From positions 1 through 8,434 of the forward strand of contig NZ_LSIJ01000042.1 in assembly GCF_001556185.1 (NCBI RefSeq): 8,434 bases of DNA, in the 5' to 3' direction. Positions 1 through 8,156 of the stretch are shown piece by piece. Both the position numbers and the translations under genes were made by a program. This stretch comes from Sphingomonas sp. CCH10-B3. GTDB lineage: Bacteria > Pseudomonadota > Alphaproteobacteria > Sphingomonadales > Sphingomonadaceae. The notes beneath the pieces were generated by a model. The model did not search any database. It was not told the DNA's origin and saw nothing but the letters and a program-made list of their open reading frames with translations. Position 1 is the first letter of the stretch, and every line of letters starts with the position of its first letter.

Positions 1-53
1 AGAGTGAATCACGCCTCCATCGCCGTCGCAAGCACGCGTTTTTCAACAGTCTC
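1..53. mobile_element. Terminal end of an insertion sequence (left copy)
   Basis: Bases 1-53 are the exact reverse complement of 8380-8432. The identity stops abruptly after the terminal GAGACTGTTGAAAAACGCG (read outward-in on the minus strand), with gaacgg here and a different sequence at the other copy. An abrupt boundary with perfect identity is what two recent copies of the same IS in opposite orientation would give. No transposase reading frame is visible because the element body lies outside the window. The terminus resembles those of IS5/IS1182-type elements, but I cannot assign a family from 53 bases. Confidence 0.75.
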
Positions 54-182
54 GAACGGTTTTGACACCATTCCTTGAGTAGCCAAGTCAGCTAATCGCT
101 TAGTGACCTAGCCGTAATGGATAAGTTGAGTCACTGCTGTTTTCTGCTTTCGTTCTCCACGATACTGAATCATAGAATTGTT

Positions 183-635
183 ATGCCAATCGCGCGTGAA
201 CATCGCTGGCTCTACCCGATTGACTGGCGTGAACTATCTGCCTTCATCCGGTTTGGCCGCGCCAAAGGACGCTGCGAACATTGTCAGCGCCCGCATGGTC
301 GTCATGTGCTGCATCTGGGCGATGGTGTTTGGTGGGATGAGGACATAAGCAGGTGGCGCAACGGGCAGGGCAGGTGCGTTCGCCGCCTGCCGCCGCCCGA
401 CGCCCTCTTATGCGCGCAACCTGGCTTCGTCGGCATTGATCCACCTTCACAAGTGCGGATCACGCGCGTGGTTCTTGCTAGCGCGCATCTGAACCATGAT
501 CCGAGCGATAACCGACCACGCAACCTCGCTGCACTCTGCCAGCGGTGCCACATGCGCCACGACGCCAGCGAGCATCGCCGACGTCGGTGGATCAACGCCT
601 TCCGTATGCGTGCGATCGGCGATCTATTTGCCTGA
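183..635 (+). CDS. HNH endonuclease family protein
   Basis: A 150-residue protein counted from the ATG at 183. It has a zinc-ribbon type pair C31-x2-C34 (CEHC) in the N-terminal half. The HNH core follows, with H102-L-N104-H105, then N114-L, then C119-x2-C122-H123-x2-H126. This order is typical of small alphaproteobacterial HNH nucleases, in which the four Cys bind structural zinc and the H/N/H residues bind the catalytic metal. The substrate and biological role are unknown. An in-frame ATG at 117 would add 22 hydrophobic, non-conserved-looking residues. I prefer 183 because the family-like sequence (MPIAREHRWLYPIDWRELS) begins there, although neither start has a clear ribosome-binding site. 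The gene converges on the MerR gene with a 40-base gap. Both HNH motifs and zinc ligands appear intact, so it is probably a functional fold. It may be a passenger gene of the mobile segment. Confidence 0.8.
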   Translation: MPIAREHRWLYPIDWRELSAFIRFGRAKGRCEHCQRPHGRHVLHLGDGVWWDEDISRWRNGQGRCVRRLPPPDALLCAQPGFVGIDPPSQVRITRVVLASAHLNHDPSDNRPRNLAALCQRCHMRHDASEHRRRRWINAFRMRAIGDLFA

Positions 636-675
636 TCCGAAATCTCCTGCTGACCGCCTGGGAGCTAATCAAAGA

Positions 676-1089
676 TCACTCAGTCGGTGAATCGAACGCT
701 GTCAGGATTGGGCACGGCCCTGCCGATCCCGAGCCGCACTCGCTGGCAAGCCGACGCAGCGAAGCACGCGCCTGTTCAAGCTCGGCGATCTTCGCATCCA
801 GCGCCGCCATCTGCTCATGGGCGAGCTGGCGCGCACGCGCGCGATCGTCGGTCGCATCCAGCGCCAGAAGCTCACCGATCTGCTCGAGCGTGAAACCGGC
901 TGCCTGCGCCGAGCGGATGAAGCGAAGGCGGCGGGCGTCATCGGTGCCGTAGCGCCGGATGCCGCCTCCGGCGCCAGCCCCGGTCGGCCGGTCTGGCTCG
1001 TCCAGCAAACCGCGACGCTGATAGTAGCGCACCGTTTCGACGCCGACGCCGCCCTCGCGCGCGAGCGCCGCGATCGTCATGCCGGTCAT
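676..1089 (-). CDS. MerR-family metal-type transcriptional regulator
   Basis: A 137-residue protein. The N-terminal winged helix-turn-helix (about residues 4-75) has MerR hallmarks: VGVETVRYYQRRGLL, then IRRYG and RLRFIRSAQAAGFTLEQIGELL. A dimerisation helix (about 85-115) and a C-terminal metal-loop region with C118 and C126 followed by PIL come next. Mercury MerR proteins use three Cys (Tn501 C82, C117, C126). Counting back 35 residues from C118 reaches R83 instead of Cys, and also not the Ser of CueR. The eight-residue C-to-C spacing matches CueR rather than mercury MerR. A Gly-rich stretch (about 38-43) makes the wing about five residues longer than in Tn501 MerR. The ATG at 1089 is chosen because GGAG lies seven bases upstream; another ATG follows at 1080. 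The reading frame stays open far upstream, antisense to the neighbouring gene, but that extension has no family similarity. It is divergent from the glutaredoxin-MauE gene, its likely target. Confidence 0.9.
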   Translation of the reverse strand: MTGMTIAALAREGGVGVETVRYYQRRGLLDEPDRPTGAGAGGGIRRYGTDDARRLRFIRSAQAAGFTLEQIGELLALDATDDRARARQLAHEQMAALDAKIAELEQARASLRRLASECGSGSAGPCPILTAFDSPTE

Positions 1090-1092
1090 GCC

Positions 1093-1123
1093 TTGACTCC
1101 GTACTATGGTACGGACCCTATAT
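1093..1123 (+). promoter_or_regulatory. mer-type operator and promoter of the glutaredoxin-MauE gene
   Basis: A consensus-like -35 TTGACT (1093-1098) is followed by a 19-bp spacer and a TATA-rich -10 (CTATAT at 1118-1123, or TATATA at 1119-1124 with a 20-bp spacer). The spacer holds a perfect dyad TCCGTAC-TATG-GTACGGA (1098-1115) with 7-bp arms and a 4-bp centre. Overlong 19-20-bp spacers with a central dyad are the defining feature of promoters activated by MerR-family regulators through DNA untwisting. From memory, both arms match the Tn501/Tn21 mer operator and only the centre differs. The regulator's start codon lies just 4 bases from the -35, so the same site probably autoregulates the divergent merR-like gene. 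Confidence 0.88.
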
Positions 1124-1152
1124 AGGCGGGGCGAGGATATTGGAGAAGCGGC

Positions 1153-1920
1153 ATGGCGAGCGCCCCCGCCAAACAGGCGACGATCTACCGGATGGTGATG
1201 CCGGAACATACCTGCCCTTTCGGGCTGAAGGCGAAGGATCTTCTGCGCCGGGAAGGCTATGCGGTCGATGACCATTGGCTGATGACGCGGGAAGAAACCG
1301 ACGCTTTCAAGGCGAAGCACGGCGTCAAGACGACCCCGCAGATCTTTATCGCCGGGGAGCGGGTCGGCGGCTATGACGATCTGCGCCGCTTCTTCGGCAA
1401 GATGGTCCGCGACCCCAAGGCCGTCACCTATCGCCCGGTGATTGCCGTGTTCGCGATGACGGCGCTGATGGCGCTCGCCGCCAGCTATGCGGTACTCGGC
1501 ACGCCCTTCACGGTGCGGGCGGGTGAATGGTTCATCGCGTTCTCGATGTGCGCTCTGGCGATGCTCAAGCTCCAGAACGTCGAGAGCTTCTCGAGCATGT
1601 TCCTCAACTACGATCTGCTCGCGAAGCGCTGGGTGCCCTATTCCTATGTCTATCCCTACGCGGAAGGAGCGGCGGGCGTCCTGATGGCAGCCGGCGCGTT
1701 GACCTGGCTGTCGGTGCCCGTCGCGCTCGTTATCGGTACGATCGGCGCGGTGTCGGTGTTCAAGGCCGTCTACATCGACAAGCGTGAGCTGAAATGCGCG
1801 TGCGTGGGCGGGGACAGCAACGTGCCGCTCGGCTTCATCTCGCTCACCGAAAACCTGATGATGGTCGCGATGGCGCTGTGGATGATCGCTGCGCCGCCCG
1901 TGCTGGCGATGGCGCACTGA
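1153..1920 (+). CDS. Glutaredoxin-like / MauE-type membrane fusion protein
   Basis: A 255-residue, two-domain inner-membrane protein. Residues about 8-88 form a glutaredoxin-like thioredoxin fold: C21-P-F-G active site with no second Cys (monothiol), cis-proline in T61-P62-Q, and the glutathione-site-like GG72-73-YDD. Residues about 95-250 hold four or five hydrophobic helices (about 95-115, 127-142, 171-188, 189-205, 232-250). They resemble the MauE/DoxX-type methylamine-utilisation membrane domain, with a C215-A-C217 pair in a loop before the last helix. In methylamine users MauE supports disulfide formation in the periplasm. No mau genes are present here, so by inference this protein passes thiol or metal equivalents at the membrane. 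The RBS GGAGA (1142-1146) lies six bases from the ATG. Transcription should come from the mer-type promoter just upstream, under the divergent MerR-family regulator. The gene ends 21 bases before the convergent cusF stop. Confidence 0.82.
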   Translation: MASAPAKQATIYRMVMPEHTCPFGLKAKDLLRREGYAVDDHWLMTREETDAFKAKHGVKTTPQIFIAGERVGGYDDLRRFFGKMVRDPKAVTYRPVIAVFAMTALMALAASYAVLGTPFTVRAGEWFIAFSMCALAMLKLQNVESFSSMFLNYDLLAKRWVPYSYVYPYAEGAAGVLMAAGALTWLSVPVALVIGTIGAVSVFKAVYIDKRELKCACVGGDSNVPLGFISLTENLMMVAMALWMIAAPPVLAMAH

Positions 1921-1940
1921 CGCGAAGGTCGGCACGCGTC
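1919..1940. terminator. Possible weak hairpin between convergent genes
   Basis: GACGCG (1919-1924) pairs with CGCGTC (1935-1940) around a 10-base loop in the 21-base gap between the glutaredoxin-MauE stop and the cusF stop. The position suits a bidirectional terminator. However, the stem is only 6 bp, the loop is large and neither side has a T-run, so support is slight. Confidence 0.2.
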
Positions 1941-1941
1941 G

Positions 1942-2268
1942 TCAATGCGGGCTGATCGCCGTAACTTCTGCCGTCATACCCTTCGCCTTGGCGGTGAATG
2001 CGACCCGCTGCCCCGACCGCAGTCCCTTGAGCAGGGTCGGGGGGGATGCCCGGAAGGTCATCGTCATTGCGGGCCAGCCGATCGTCGGGATCGGGCCGTG
2101 CTTGATGGTTACGGTTCCACCTTTCGCGTCGACGGCAGTGATCGTCCCCGATCCGCTGCCGGATTTTACAGCCGATGCAGCCGGCCTGCTGCCTTGAGCA
2201 AGAGCGCTCGCTGCGATCGGCGTGACTAGTAGCATGAATGCGGCGCGCATGGAGAAAGTGGCTTTCAT
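1942..2268 (-). CDS. cusF: CusF periplasmic Cu(I)/Ag(I)-binding metallochaperone
   Basis: A 108-residue secreted protein. It has a signal peptide (about 1-24, cleavage after SALA), a low-complexity linker (about 26-41) and a small beta-barrel domain. The domain contains the CusF metal site H57, W65, M68 and M70 in the pattern H-x7-W-P-x-M-T-M. In E. coli CusF the equivalent His and two Met bind one Cu(I) or Ag(I), and the Trp caps it by cation-pi contact. CusF hands metal to CusB/CusA in the periplasm. The ATG at 2268 shares one base with the cusA stop (TGATG), and AGGAAG lies just upstream, so it is the last gene of the cusCBAF operon and translationally coupled. The second half of this domain is closely similar to the C-terminal domain of CusB in this window. 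Confidence 0.93.
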   Translation of the reverse strand: MKATFSMRAAFMLLVTPIAASALAQGSRPAASAVKSGSGSGTITAVDAKGGTVTIKHGPIPTIGWPAMTMTFRASPPTLLKGLRSGQRVAFTAKAKGMTAEVTAISPH

Positions 2269-5200
2269 CAGATCTTCCTTTCGGGGCGGGTTGAAGCTCG
2301 CCGCCGCAAGAGCAAGTAGGCGGCTGGCAGGATGAACATGGAGAGGAAAGGGGCGGTCAGCATTCCACCGATCATCGGCGCGGCGATCCGGCTCATCACC
2401 TCCGATCCGGCGCCATGCCCGATCAGCACGGGGAACAGCCCGGCGACGATGACAGCGACGGTCATCGCCTTGGGACGTACCCGCAACAGCGCGCCCTCCC
2501 TGATCGCTTCCGATACTTGCTCGCCCGACGGTGACGGCCCGCGCTCGGCCAATGCGTGTTTCAGGTAGATCAGCATGACGACGCCGAACTCCGCCGACAC
2601 GCCGGCGAGCGCGATGAACCCGACACCTGTGGCGACCGATTGCGCATAGCCGAGCAGCCATAATGTCCAGATGCCGCCGGTCAGCGCGAAGGGCAGTGTG
2701 CCCATGATAAGCGCCGCCTCGTCGAGGCGACCGAAGGTAAGGTAGAGGAGAAGGAAGATGATCGCGAGTGTCGCCGGCACGACGAGCATCAACCGAGCCT
2801 CGGCACGCTGCAGATACTCGAATTGTCCGGAATAGGCGATCGAGACGCCGGGGCTGAGCCGAACATCTTTGCCAACAGCACGGCGCAGATCGGCGACCGT
2901 GGAGGCCAGGTCGCGCCCGCGCACGTCGACATAGACCCATGTCGAGAGTCGACCATTTTCCGTCTTGAGCATCGGTGGACCTTCCGCGATCGACACGGAT
3001 GCGACGGTGCCGAGTGTGATCTGCTGACCCGATGCGGTGACGATTGGGAGAGTTCGCAGTCCCTCCAGACTGTCACGCAGCTCGCGGGGGTAGCGGACGC
3101 TGATCGGGTAGCGGGCAAGGCCCTCCACCGTCTGGCCGATCGTCTCGCCGCCGATCGCGCCGGACACAATCTCCTGCACATCGGCGATGTTGAGACCGTA
3201 GCGCCCCGCGGTCACCCGATCGATATCGACATCGACATAGCGGCCTCCGGTCAACCGTTCTGCCAATGCCGAGCTGACGCCCGGCACGGTCCTGGCGACA
3301 CGTTCGATGCTGCCGGCGATGCGGTCCAGCTCGGAGAGGTTGGACCCCGACACTTTCACCCCGATGGGACTCTTGATGCCGGTCGCGAGCATATCGATCC
3401 GATTGCGGATCGGAGGCACCCATACGTTCGTGAGGCCGGGCACGCGCACTGTGCGGTCCAGCTCCTCCACCAGCTTTGCCGGCGTCATCCCCGCGCGCCA
3501 TTGATCGCGCGGCTTGAATTGGATGGTCGTCTCGAACATCTCGAGCGGTGCCGGGTCGGTCGCGGTCTCGGCGCGTCCGGCTTTGCCGAACACGGTTTTG
3601 ACCTCGGGAACGGTTTTTATCAGCCGGTCTGTGCGCTGGAGCAGGGCCGAGGCGCTCGCGGCCGAAAGGCCGGGAAGCGCGGACGGCATGTAGAGCAGAT
3701 CGCCCTCATCCATCGTCGGGATGAACTCGCCACCCAATCGGGTCAGCGGCCATGCCGTCGTCGCCAGTACCAGGGCGGCGATGCCGATCGCCGCCCAAGG
3801 CCGCGCCAACACGCGGTCGAGCGCCGGGCGATAGGCACGGGTGAGCACGCGGTTGATAATGTTGTCGTTCTCGGCCGGAATGCGTCCCCGGATCAGCCAT
3901 CCCATCAGGACCGGCACGAGCGTTACCGACAGGATCGCCGCTGCCGCCATCGCATAGCTCTTGGTGAAGGCGAGCGGGGCGAACAGCCGTCCCTCCTGCG
4001 CTTCGAGCGTGAACACCGGCACGAACGACAGCGTGACGATGACGAGGCTGAAGAACAGCGCCGGCCCGACCTCGGCCGCGGCCTCGGTGATGACGCGCCA
4101 GCGTTCCTCGCCCGCCAGCGCCACGCCCGGATGGTCGTGTTCCCATCGCTCGATCCGCTTGTGCGCGTTCTCGATCATCACGATCGCGGCATCGACCATC
4201 GCGCCGATCGCGATGGCGATACCGCCCAAAGACATGATGTTGGCGTTCACCCCCTGCACACGCATGACGAGCAAGGCCGCGAGCACCCCCAGAGGCAAGG
4301 TGACGATCGCGACCAGCGCAGACCGGACATGCCACAGAAACAACCCGCAGATGATCGCGACGACGACGAACTCCTCGATCAGCTTGCCCGTCAAATTCTC
4401 CACCGCGCGGTCGATCAATTGCGAGCGGTCATAGGTGGTGACGATCTCGACGCCGGGGGGAAGGCTCGCTTTCAGTTCCGCGAGCTTGGCCTTGACGGCT
4501 TCGATCGTCTGCCGTGCATTCTTGCCCTGACGCAGGATGACGACTCCGCCCGCGACCTCGCCTTCGCCGTTCAGCTCGGCGATGCCGCGGCGCATCTCGG
4601 GGCCGATCTGGATCGACGCGACGTCGCCCAAGGTAACGGGGACGCCGGCACCGGCGACCTTGAGCGGGATCGCGCGGAAATCGTCGACGGTGCGCAAGTA
4701 ACCTGACGCGCGCACCATATATTCGGCTTCGCCCAGCTCGAGGACGGACCCGCCGGCCTCCTGATTGGCGCGGCGAATGGCATCGACGGCCTGAGTGTGC
4801 GTGACACCGAATGCGGCGAGCCGCGTCGGGTCGAGCAGCACCTGATATTGCTTCACCATTCCGCCGATGCTCGCCACCTCCGCAACGCCGGGCAGCGTTT
4901 TCAGTTCATAACGTAGGAACCAGTCCTGCAAGGATCGGAGCTGCGACAGGTCACGGCGGCCGGTGCGGTCCAACAGCGTGTATTCATAGACCCAGCCGAC
5001 CCCCGTCGCATCAGGACCCAGCGCGGCCTGCGCGCCTTGGGGAAGCCGTCCCTGCACCTGGCTCAGATACTCCAGCACGCGTGAGCGCGCCCAATAGAGG
5101 TCGGTCCCATCCTCGAAGAGGACATAGACGTAGCTGTCGCCGAAGAACGAATAGCCGCGCACGGTTTTCGCGCCAGGCACGGACAGCATCGTCGTGGTGA

Positions 5201-5405
5201 GCGGATACGTCACCTGGTTCTCGACGATCTGCGGGGCTTGGCCCGGCCAGCTCGTGCGGATGATGACCTGCGTGTCGGACAGGTCGGGGAGCGCATCGAC
5301 GGGGGTGGCACGCATTGCGAACACCCCGGCCATGGCGAGCGCGATGGCCGCCAGGACGACGAGGAAGCGGTTCGCGACCGACCAGCGGATGATCGCGGCA
5401 ATCAT
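2268..5405 (-). CDS. cusA: CusA heavy-metal efflux RND transporter, Cu(I)/Ag(I) type
   Basis: A 1045-residue inner-membrane proton antiporter, close to the 1047 residues of E. coli CusA. The layout is RND: TM1 (about 14-31), a periplasmic porter domain, a TM2-6 block (about 343-500), a second periplasmic half, and a TM8-12 block (about 873-1035). The motif [16 protein letters not shown] (401-416) contains the proton-relay D405, with E939 in [10 protein letters not shown] and K979 in RPKAM. The Cu/Ag substrate is supported by the methionine triad M573 (EGDLLYMP), M623 (APLEMFETT) and M672 (NRIDMLATG), at the same positions as in E. coli. CzcA-type Zn/Co/Cd pumps lack this triad. The protein binds periplasmic metal in a cleft and drives it into the CusC channel through CusB. 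The start overlaps the cusB stop by 4 bases (ATGA). No frameshift or missing block is seen. Confidence 0.97.
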   Translation of the reverse strand: MIAAIIRWSVANRFLVVLAAIALAMAGVFAMRATPVDALPDLSDTQVIIRTSWPGQAPQIVENQVTYPLTTTMLSVPGAKTVRGYSFFGDSYVYVLFEDGTDLYWARSRVLEYLSQVQGRLPQGAQAALGPDATGVGWVYEYTLLDRTGRRDLSQLRSLQDWFLRYELKTLPGVAEVASIGGMVKQYQVLLDPTRLAAFGVTHTQAVDAIRRANQEAGGSVLELGEAEYMVRASGYLRTVDDFRAIPLKVAGAGVPVTLGDVASIQIGPEMRRGIAELNGEGEVAGGVVILRQGKNARQTIEAVKAKLAELKASLPPGVEIVTTYDRSQLIDRAVENLTGKLIEEFVVVAIICGLFLWHVRSALVAIVTLPLGVLAALLVMRVQGVNANIMSLGGIAIAIGAMVDAAIVMIENAHKRIERWEHDHPGVALAGEERWRVITEAAAEVGPALFFSLVIVTLSFVPVFTLEAQEGRLFAPLAFTKSYAMAAAAILSVTLVPVLMGWLIRGRIPAENDNIINRVLTRAYRPALDRVLARPWAAIGIAALVLATTAWPLTRLGGEFIPTMDEGDLLYMPSALPGLSAASASALLQRTDRLIKTVPEVKTVFGKAGRAETATDPAPLEMFETTIQFKPRDQWRAGMTPAKLVEELDRTVRVPGLTNVWVPPIRNRIDMLATGIKSPIGVKVSGSNLSELDRIAGSIERVARTVPGVSSALAERLTGGRYVDVDIDRVTAGRYGLNIADVQEIVSGAIGGETIGQTVEGLARYPISVRYPRELRDSLEGLRTLPIVTASGQQITLGTVASVSIAEGPPMLKTENGRLSTWVYVDVRGRDLASTVADLRRAVGKDVRLSPGVSIAYSGQFEYLQRAEARLMLVVPATLAIIFLLLYLTFGRLDEAALIMGTLPFALTGGIWTLWLLGYAQSVATGVGFIALAGVSAEFGVVMLIYLKHALAERGPSPSGEQVSEAIREGALLRVRPKAMTVAVIVAGLFPVLIGHGAGSEVMSRIAAPMIGGMLTAPFLSMFILPAAYLLLRRRASTRPERKI

Positions 5406-6901
5406 CGCCCAGCCTCGCGCGTCATGCGGCGCAGCGTTGGACCATCGGCGGGTTGATCAAAGCCGAACCGCACCCGCTCACCCTTGCGATACCCACGCAC
5501 CAACGCGGGATCGGCGACGCGGAACGTCATTGTCATGGCCGGCCAGCCGATCGCCGGAACGGGCTGATGGGACAGGGTGACGGAACTGCGATCGATCGCC
5601 TCGATGCTGCCGACCGTCTCGTAGATCGACGCGGTGGGTTTCACGGCCGGCTTTGTTGCGGGTGACGCTTCGACACCAATCGGACGCGCATCGAGGCCAG
5701 CGAGGCTCGCTTCGGAGTCGATCAGGAACTGGCCCGACGCGACAACCTTCTCACCCTCGGTCAGGCCGGCGACTATCTCGGTTTTGCCGCCGCCTTCTGC
5801 GCCAGTGCGAACCTCGGCGGGTCGAAAGCGTCCACCCGGCCCTGCCAACATGACGAGTGTGCGCCGGCCGGTCCGGATCACGGCCTCACTCGGAACAAGG
5901 AGTGCATCGCGGCTCCCCTGGTCGAGCGCCACGCTGGCGAACATACCGGGGCGCAACCGGCCGGCACGGTTGGGGAGCTCGACGCGGATTGTGAGCGTGC
6001 GGCTCGCTGCCTCGGCCTGGGGCAGGATCGCAGCGATGCGGCCCCTGAAGCTTTCGCCCGGGAAAGCCGCCAGCGTGGCGATGACGGGCGTGCCGATCCG
6101 CAGGTTTCCTGCGAGGGCCTCAGGGACAGCCGCGTTCAGCCACACGGTGGCGAGGCCGTTCACCTCCGCCAGTGTCTGTCCTTGCGCGACCGTCATCCCC
6201 TGTCGGACGCCGAGCGTCTTGATGACGCCCCCCACGGGCGTGCTGATCGTCGTCACACCTTGCGGTCGGCCGCGCCACTCCGCCGATGCAATCGATCCGG
6301 CGGGCATCCCGAGAAGCAACAGGCGCTCTCGTGCCGCCCGCGTGAGCCCGGCATCCCCGGTGCGGCGCACGGCGAGATACTCCGCCTGCGCGCCCGCCCA
6401 TTCGGGCACAAGGATATCGGCGAGCGGGGCGCCTGCCGGCACGACATCGCCTGGCGCGCGCGCATAGACGCGCTGAACGAAGCCGCCGCTGCGTGCCTGC
6501 ACGACCGCAACGTTGCGGTCATTGAACTCGATGCTGCCGGTTGCCGAGGCCGAGTTTGACAACGATCCGCGTTCGACCGTGACGATCCGCGCGCCGAGCC
6601 GCTGGAGGCTGGCCGGATCGATCGCTACGCCCGGTGCGGCGCTACCGCCTGCGCCCTCGTCGGCATAGCGGGGGATCAGTTTCATCCTCATCGACGAGAG
6701 ACCCGGGCCGTCGTGCCGCTCCCCCGGGATCATCGGATCATACCAGTAGAGGATCTTCTTCTGCGGGGCTGGGGATGCCGTTTGATCGGCAGCCGAGGAC
6801 GTGCCAAGTTTCGCGAGCCCGAAGCCCACGCCCCCTGCGACCAGCACCAGCGCGCTTACCGCGGTGACAAGGCGGGCGCGGGTAATGGTAGTGTCGCTCA
6901 T
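5402..6901 (-). CDS. cusB: CusB membrane-fusion protein with C-terminal CusF domain
   Basis: A 499-residue periplasmic adaptor. It has an N-terminal hydrophobic anchor or signal (about 10-31). The CusB metal-acceptor motif LYWYDPM follows, with M57, M71 and M73 as probable Cu/Ag ligands. Then come the barrel-sandwich/lipoyl halves (about 130-165 and 215-250), a short alpha-hairpin between them, a beta-barrel (about 255-330) and the membrane-proximal domain (to about 400). A Pro/Ala-rich linker leads to a CusF-like domain (about 425-485) with H445, W453, M456 and M458. The E. coli protein is shorter and lacks this domain; similar fusions are known in SilB-type adaptors such as that of Cupriavidus. 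The fused domain probably feeds metal to the pump directly. The start overlaps the cusC stop by 4 bases (ATGA), and the end overlaps cusA by 4 bases. Confidence 0.95.
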   Translation of the reverse strand: MSDTTITRARLVTAVSALVLVAGGVGFGLAKLGTSSAADQTASPAPQKKILYWYDPMIPGERHDGPGLSSMRMKLIPRYADEGAGGSAAPGVAIDPASLQRLGARIVTVERGSLSNSASATGSIEFNDRNVAVVQARSGGFVQRVYARAPGDVVPAGAPLADILVPEWAGAQAEYLAVRRTGDAGLTRAARERLLLLGMPAGSIASAEWRGRPQGVTTISTPVGGVIKTLGVRQGMTVAQGQTLAEVNGLATVWLNAAVPEALAGNLRIGTPVIATLAAFPGESFRGRIAAILPQAEAASRTLTIRVELPNRAGRLRPGMFASVALDQGSRDALLVPSEAVIRTGRRTLVMLAGPGGRFRPAEVRTGAEGGGKTEIVAGLTEGEKVVASGQFLIDSEASLAGLDARPIGVEASPATKPAVKPTASIYETVGSIEAIDRSSVTLSHQPVPAIGWPAMTMTFRVADPALVRGYRKGERVRFGFDQPADGPTLRRMTREAGR

Positions 6902-8127
6902 CGATCGGCGCTCCCGAAGGTAATGGTGAGGCGGACAGAGTCTGCGGCGACGAGCGCCTCACGGTCGAGCACGGTCAGCTCGGCGTCGGCGAGCGCGGTC
7001 TTGGCTTCGATGGCATCCGCAAGACTCGCGCGACCGGCAGAGTAGCTCGCTATCTCCAGATCGGCTCGCTTCCGAGCGAGCGGAAGGAGCACGTCGCGCG
7101 CGCGCTGCCATTGGCTGTGATGCATTTGGTGGTCCGCCAGCGCGGCCTCCAGATCGGCTGCCAATGTGCGCCGGGTTTCTTCGCGCGCGGCCTCGGCCTG
7201 CGCCTGTGCGGATTTGCGGGCTTCGATGCGCGGGTTCTGACGCGATCGAGCGAACAGCGGCAGGCTCATCGAAACTCCCGCCGACACCATGTCGCCATAC
7301 CGGGGGTCACGGCGTTGATAAGCTACCTCTACCCCCCAATCGGGTCGCTTCTCCGCTCGCGCCGCATCCACGTCGGCCTGGGCGCGCTGAATACCGGCCT
7401 CGGCGAGAACCATGTCGGAGTGAAGGCTGAGCGCGTCCCGCAGCCGCGCCGGAGCCAGATCGATCGCGGGCATATCGCCGGCAATCTCGGGCGCCGATAC
7501 GCCGGTCCAGCGAGCCAGCATCGCGCGGGCGCGCGCAACGGCGGCCATCAACTCGTCGCGGCGGTCGTCGAGTGCCGCGATCTCCTGATCGGTCGTCAGT
7601 GTCTGACCAGGGCGGACCGAACCGGTCGTCACGGCGGCCCGCGCAGCGGAAGGGAGAGATCGAAGGAATAGCAGAACGGTGTCGAGGGCAGCTAGTCGAC
7701 GCTCGGCATAAGCAAGGTCGATCCATGCCTGCCCCGCTCCCAATCGCACCTCCCGGAGCTTGGTCGCTTGCGATGCTTCTGCCGTTGCGATCACGGCGCG
7801 TGCCTGCGCTTGCGCGGCATGACGCTTGGCAAGGTTGGGTAGGTCCTGTTGGAAACCGACACGCCCCATCGTCATGTCGTCTCTGGATAGGGAGAAGGCG
7901 GGTGGCCCAGAGACAGGATAATTCTCGATTCCGATCGACACACGGGGGTCCGGAAGGCTTCCCGCCGCACGTGCATCGGCTTGGGCGGCGCTGACCCCCG
8001 CGCGACCGGCAACCGCTCCCGGGGCGTTGGCAACCGCATCGCGCAGCGCTTGGTCATAGGTAAGTGTCTGCGCGTGCGCGGCGCTCGTCGTGAGCGCGGC
8101 GACCGCGAGCATCATGGATGCGCGCAT
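6898..8127 (-). CDS. cusC: CusC/TolC-family outer-membrane efflux channel
   Basis: A 409-residue outer-membrane factor, shorter than E. coli CusC (457). It has a signal peptide (1-19, cleavage after AHA). Two OEP-type repeats rich in long amphipathic Ala/Arg/Glu helices follow, such as the stretch around AEAAREETRRTLAADLEAALADHQ. These make the periplasmic tunnel, with the beta-barrel strands between them. No lipobox Cys follows the signal peptide, so unlike E. coli CusC it is probably not a lipoprotein. It is the first intact gene of the operon. The ATG at 8127 has AGGGAC about nine bases upstream and GAGGG immediately adjacent; a nearby ATG pair at 8115/8112 is an alternative start. Its operon position shows it serves the Cu/Ag pump; the sequence alone would only say TolC family. 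Confidence 0.9.
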   Translation of the reverse strand: MRASMMLAVAALTTSAAHAQTLTYDQALRDAVANAPGAVAGRAGVSAAQADARAAGSLPDPRVSIGIENYPVSGPPAFSLSRDDMTMGRVGFQQDLPNLAKRHAAQAQARAVIATAEASQATKLREVRLGAGQAWIDLAYAERRLAALDTVLLFLRSLPSAARAAVTTGSVRPGQTLTTDQEIAALDDRRDELMAAVARARAMLARWTGVSAPEIAGDMPAIDLAPARLRDALSLHSDMVLAEAGIQRAQADVDAARAEKRPDWGVEVAYQRRDPRYGDMVSAGVSMSLPLFARSRQNPRIEARKSAQAQAEAAREETRRTLAADLEAALADHQMHHSQWQRARDVLLPLARKRADLEIASYSAGRASLADAIEAKTALADAELTVLDREALVAADSVRLTITFGSADR

Positions 8128-8156
8128 CCCTCTAGTCCCTTCATGTCATAATGATG

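Noticed and set aside
1..53. Tn3/Tn21-type terminal inverted repeat
   Set aside because: The terminus does not begin with the GGGG motif of that family, and the identity extends beyond 38 bp as expected for a copy of an IS, not a transposon IR pair.
62..96. Perfect -35 TTGACA just inside the left IS end as a promoter for the HNH gene
   Set aside because: At 17-18 bp spacing the -10 region is AAGTCA/AGTCAG, a poor match, and gctaat lies too far away. The stretch 54-182 otherwise shows no supported feature.
636..675. Terminator between the convergent HNH and MerR-type genes
   Set aside because: Only a 4-5 bp imperfect CTCC/GGAG pairing and no T-run are visible.
1090..1935. Upstream extension of the MerR reading frame giving a 419-residue protein on the minus strand
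   Set aside because: The extension runs antisense through the glutaredoxin-MauE gene, has a His/Arg-rich composition with no recognisable domain, and ignores the well-placed RBS and ATG at 1089.
2269..2940. In-frame upstream extension of cusF (332 residues)
   Set aside because: It overlaps cusA in another frame. The true start at 2268 has an RBS and is followed directly by a signal peptide.
2823..4706. 627-codon open frame on the plus strand
   Set aside because: It lies wholly antisense to cusA; its Arg/Asp/His-rich composition is the usual mirror of GC-biased codons. No start context or domain supports it.
2268..5405. CzcA-type Zn/Co/Cd pump
   Set aside because: The M573/M623/M672 triad and the adjacent CusF domains point to Cu(I)/Ag(I).
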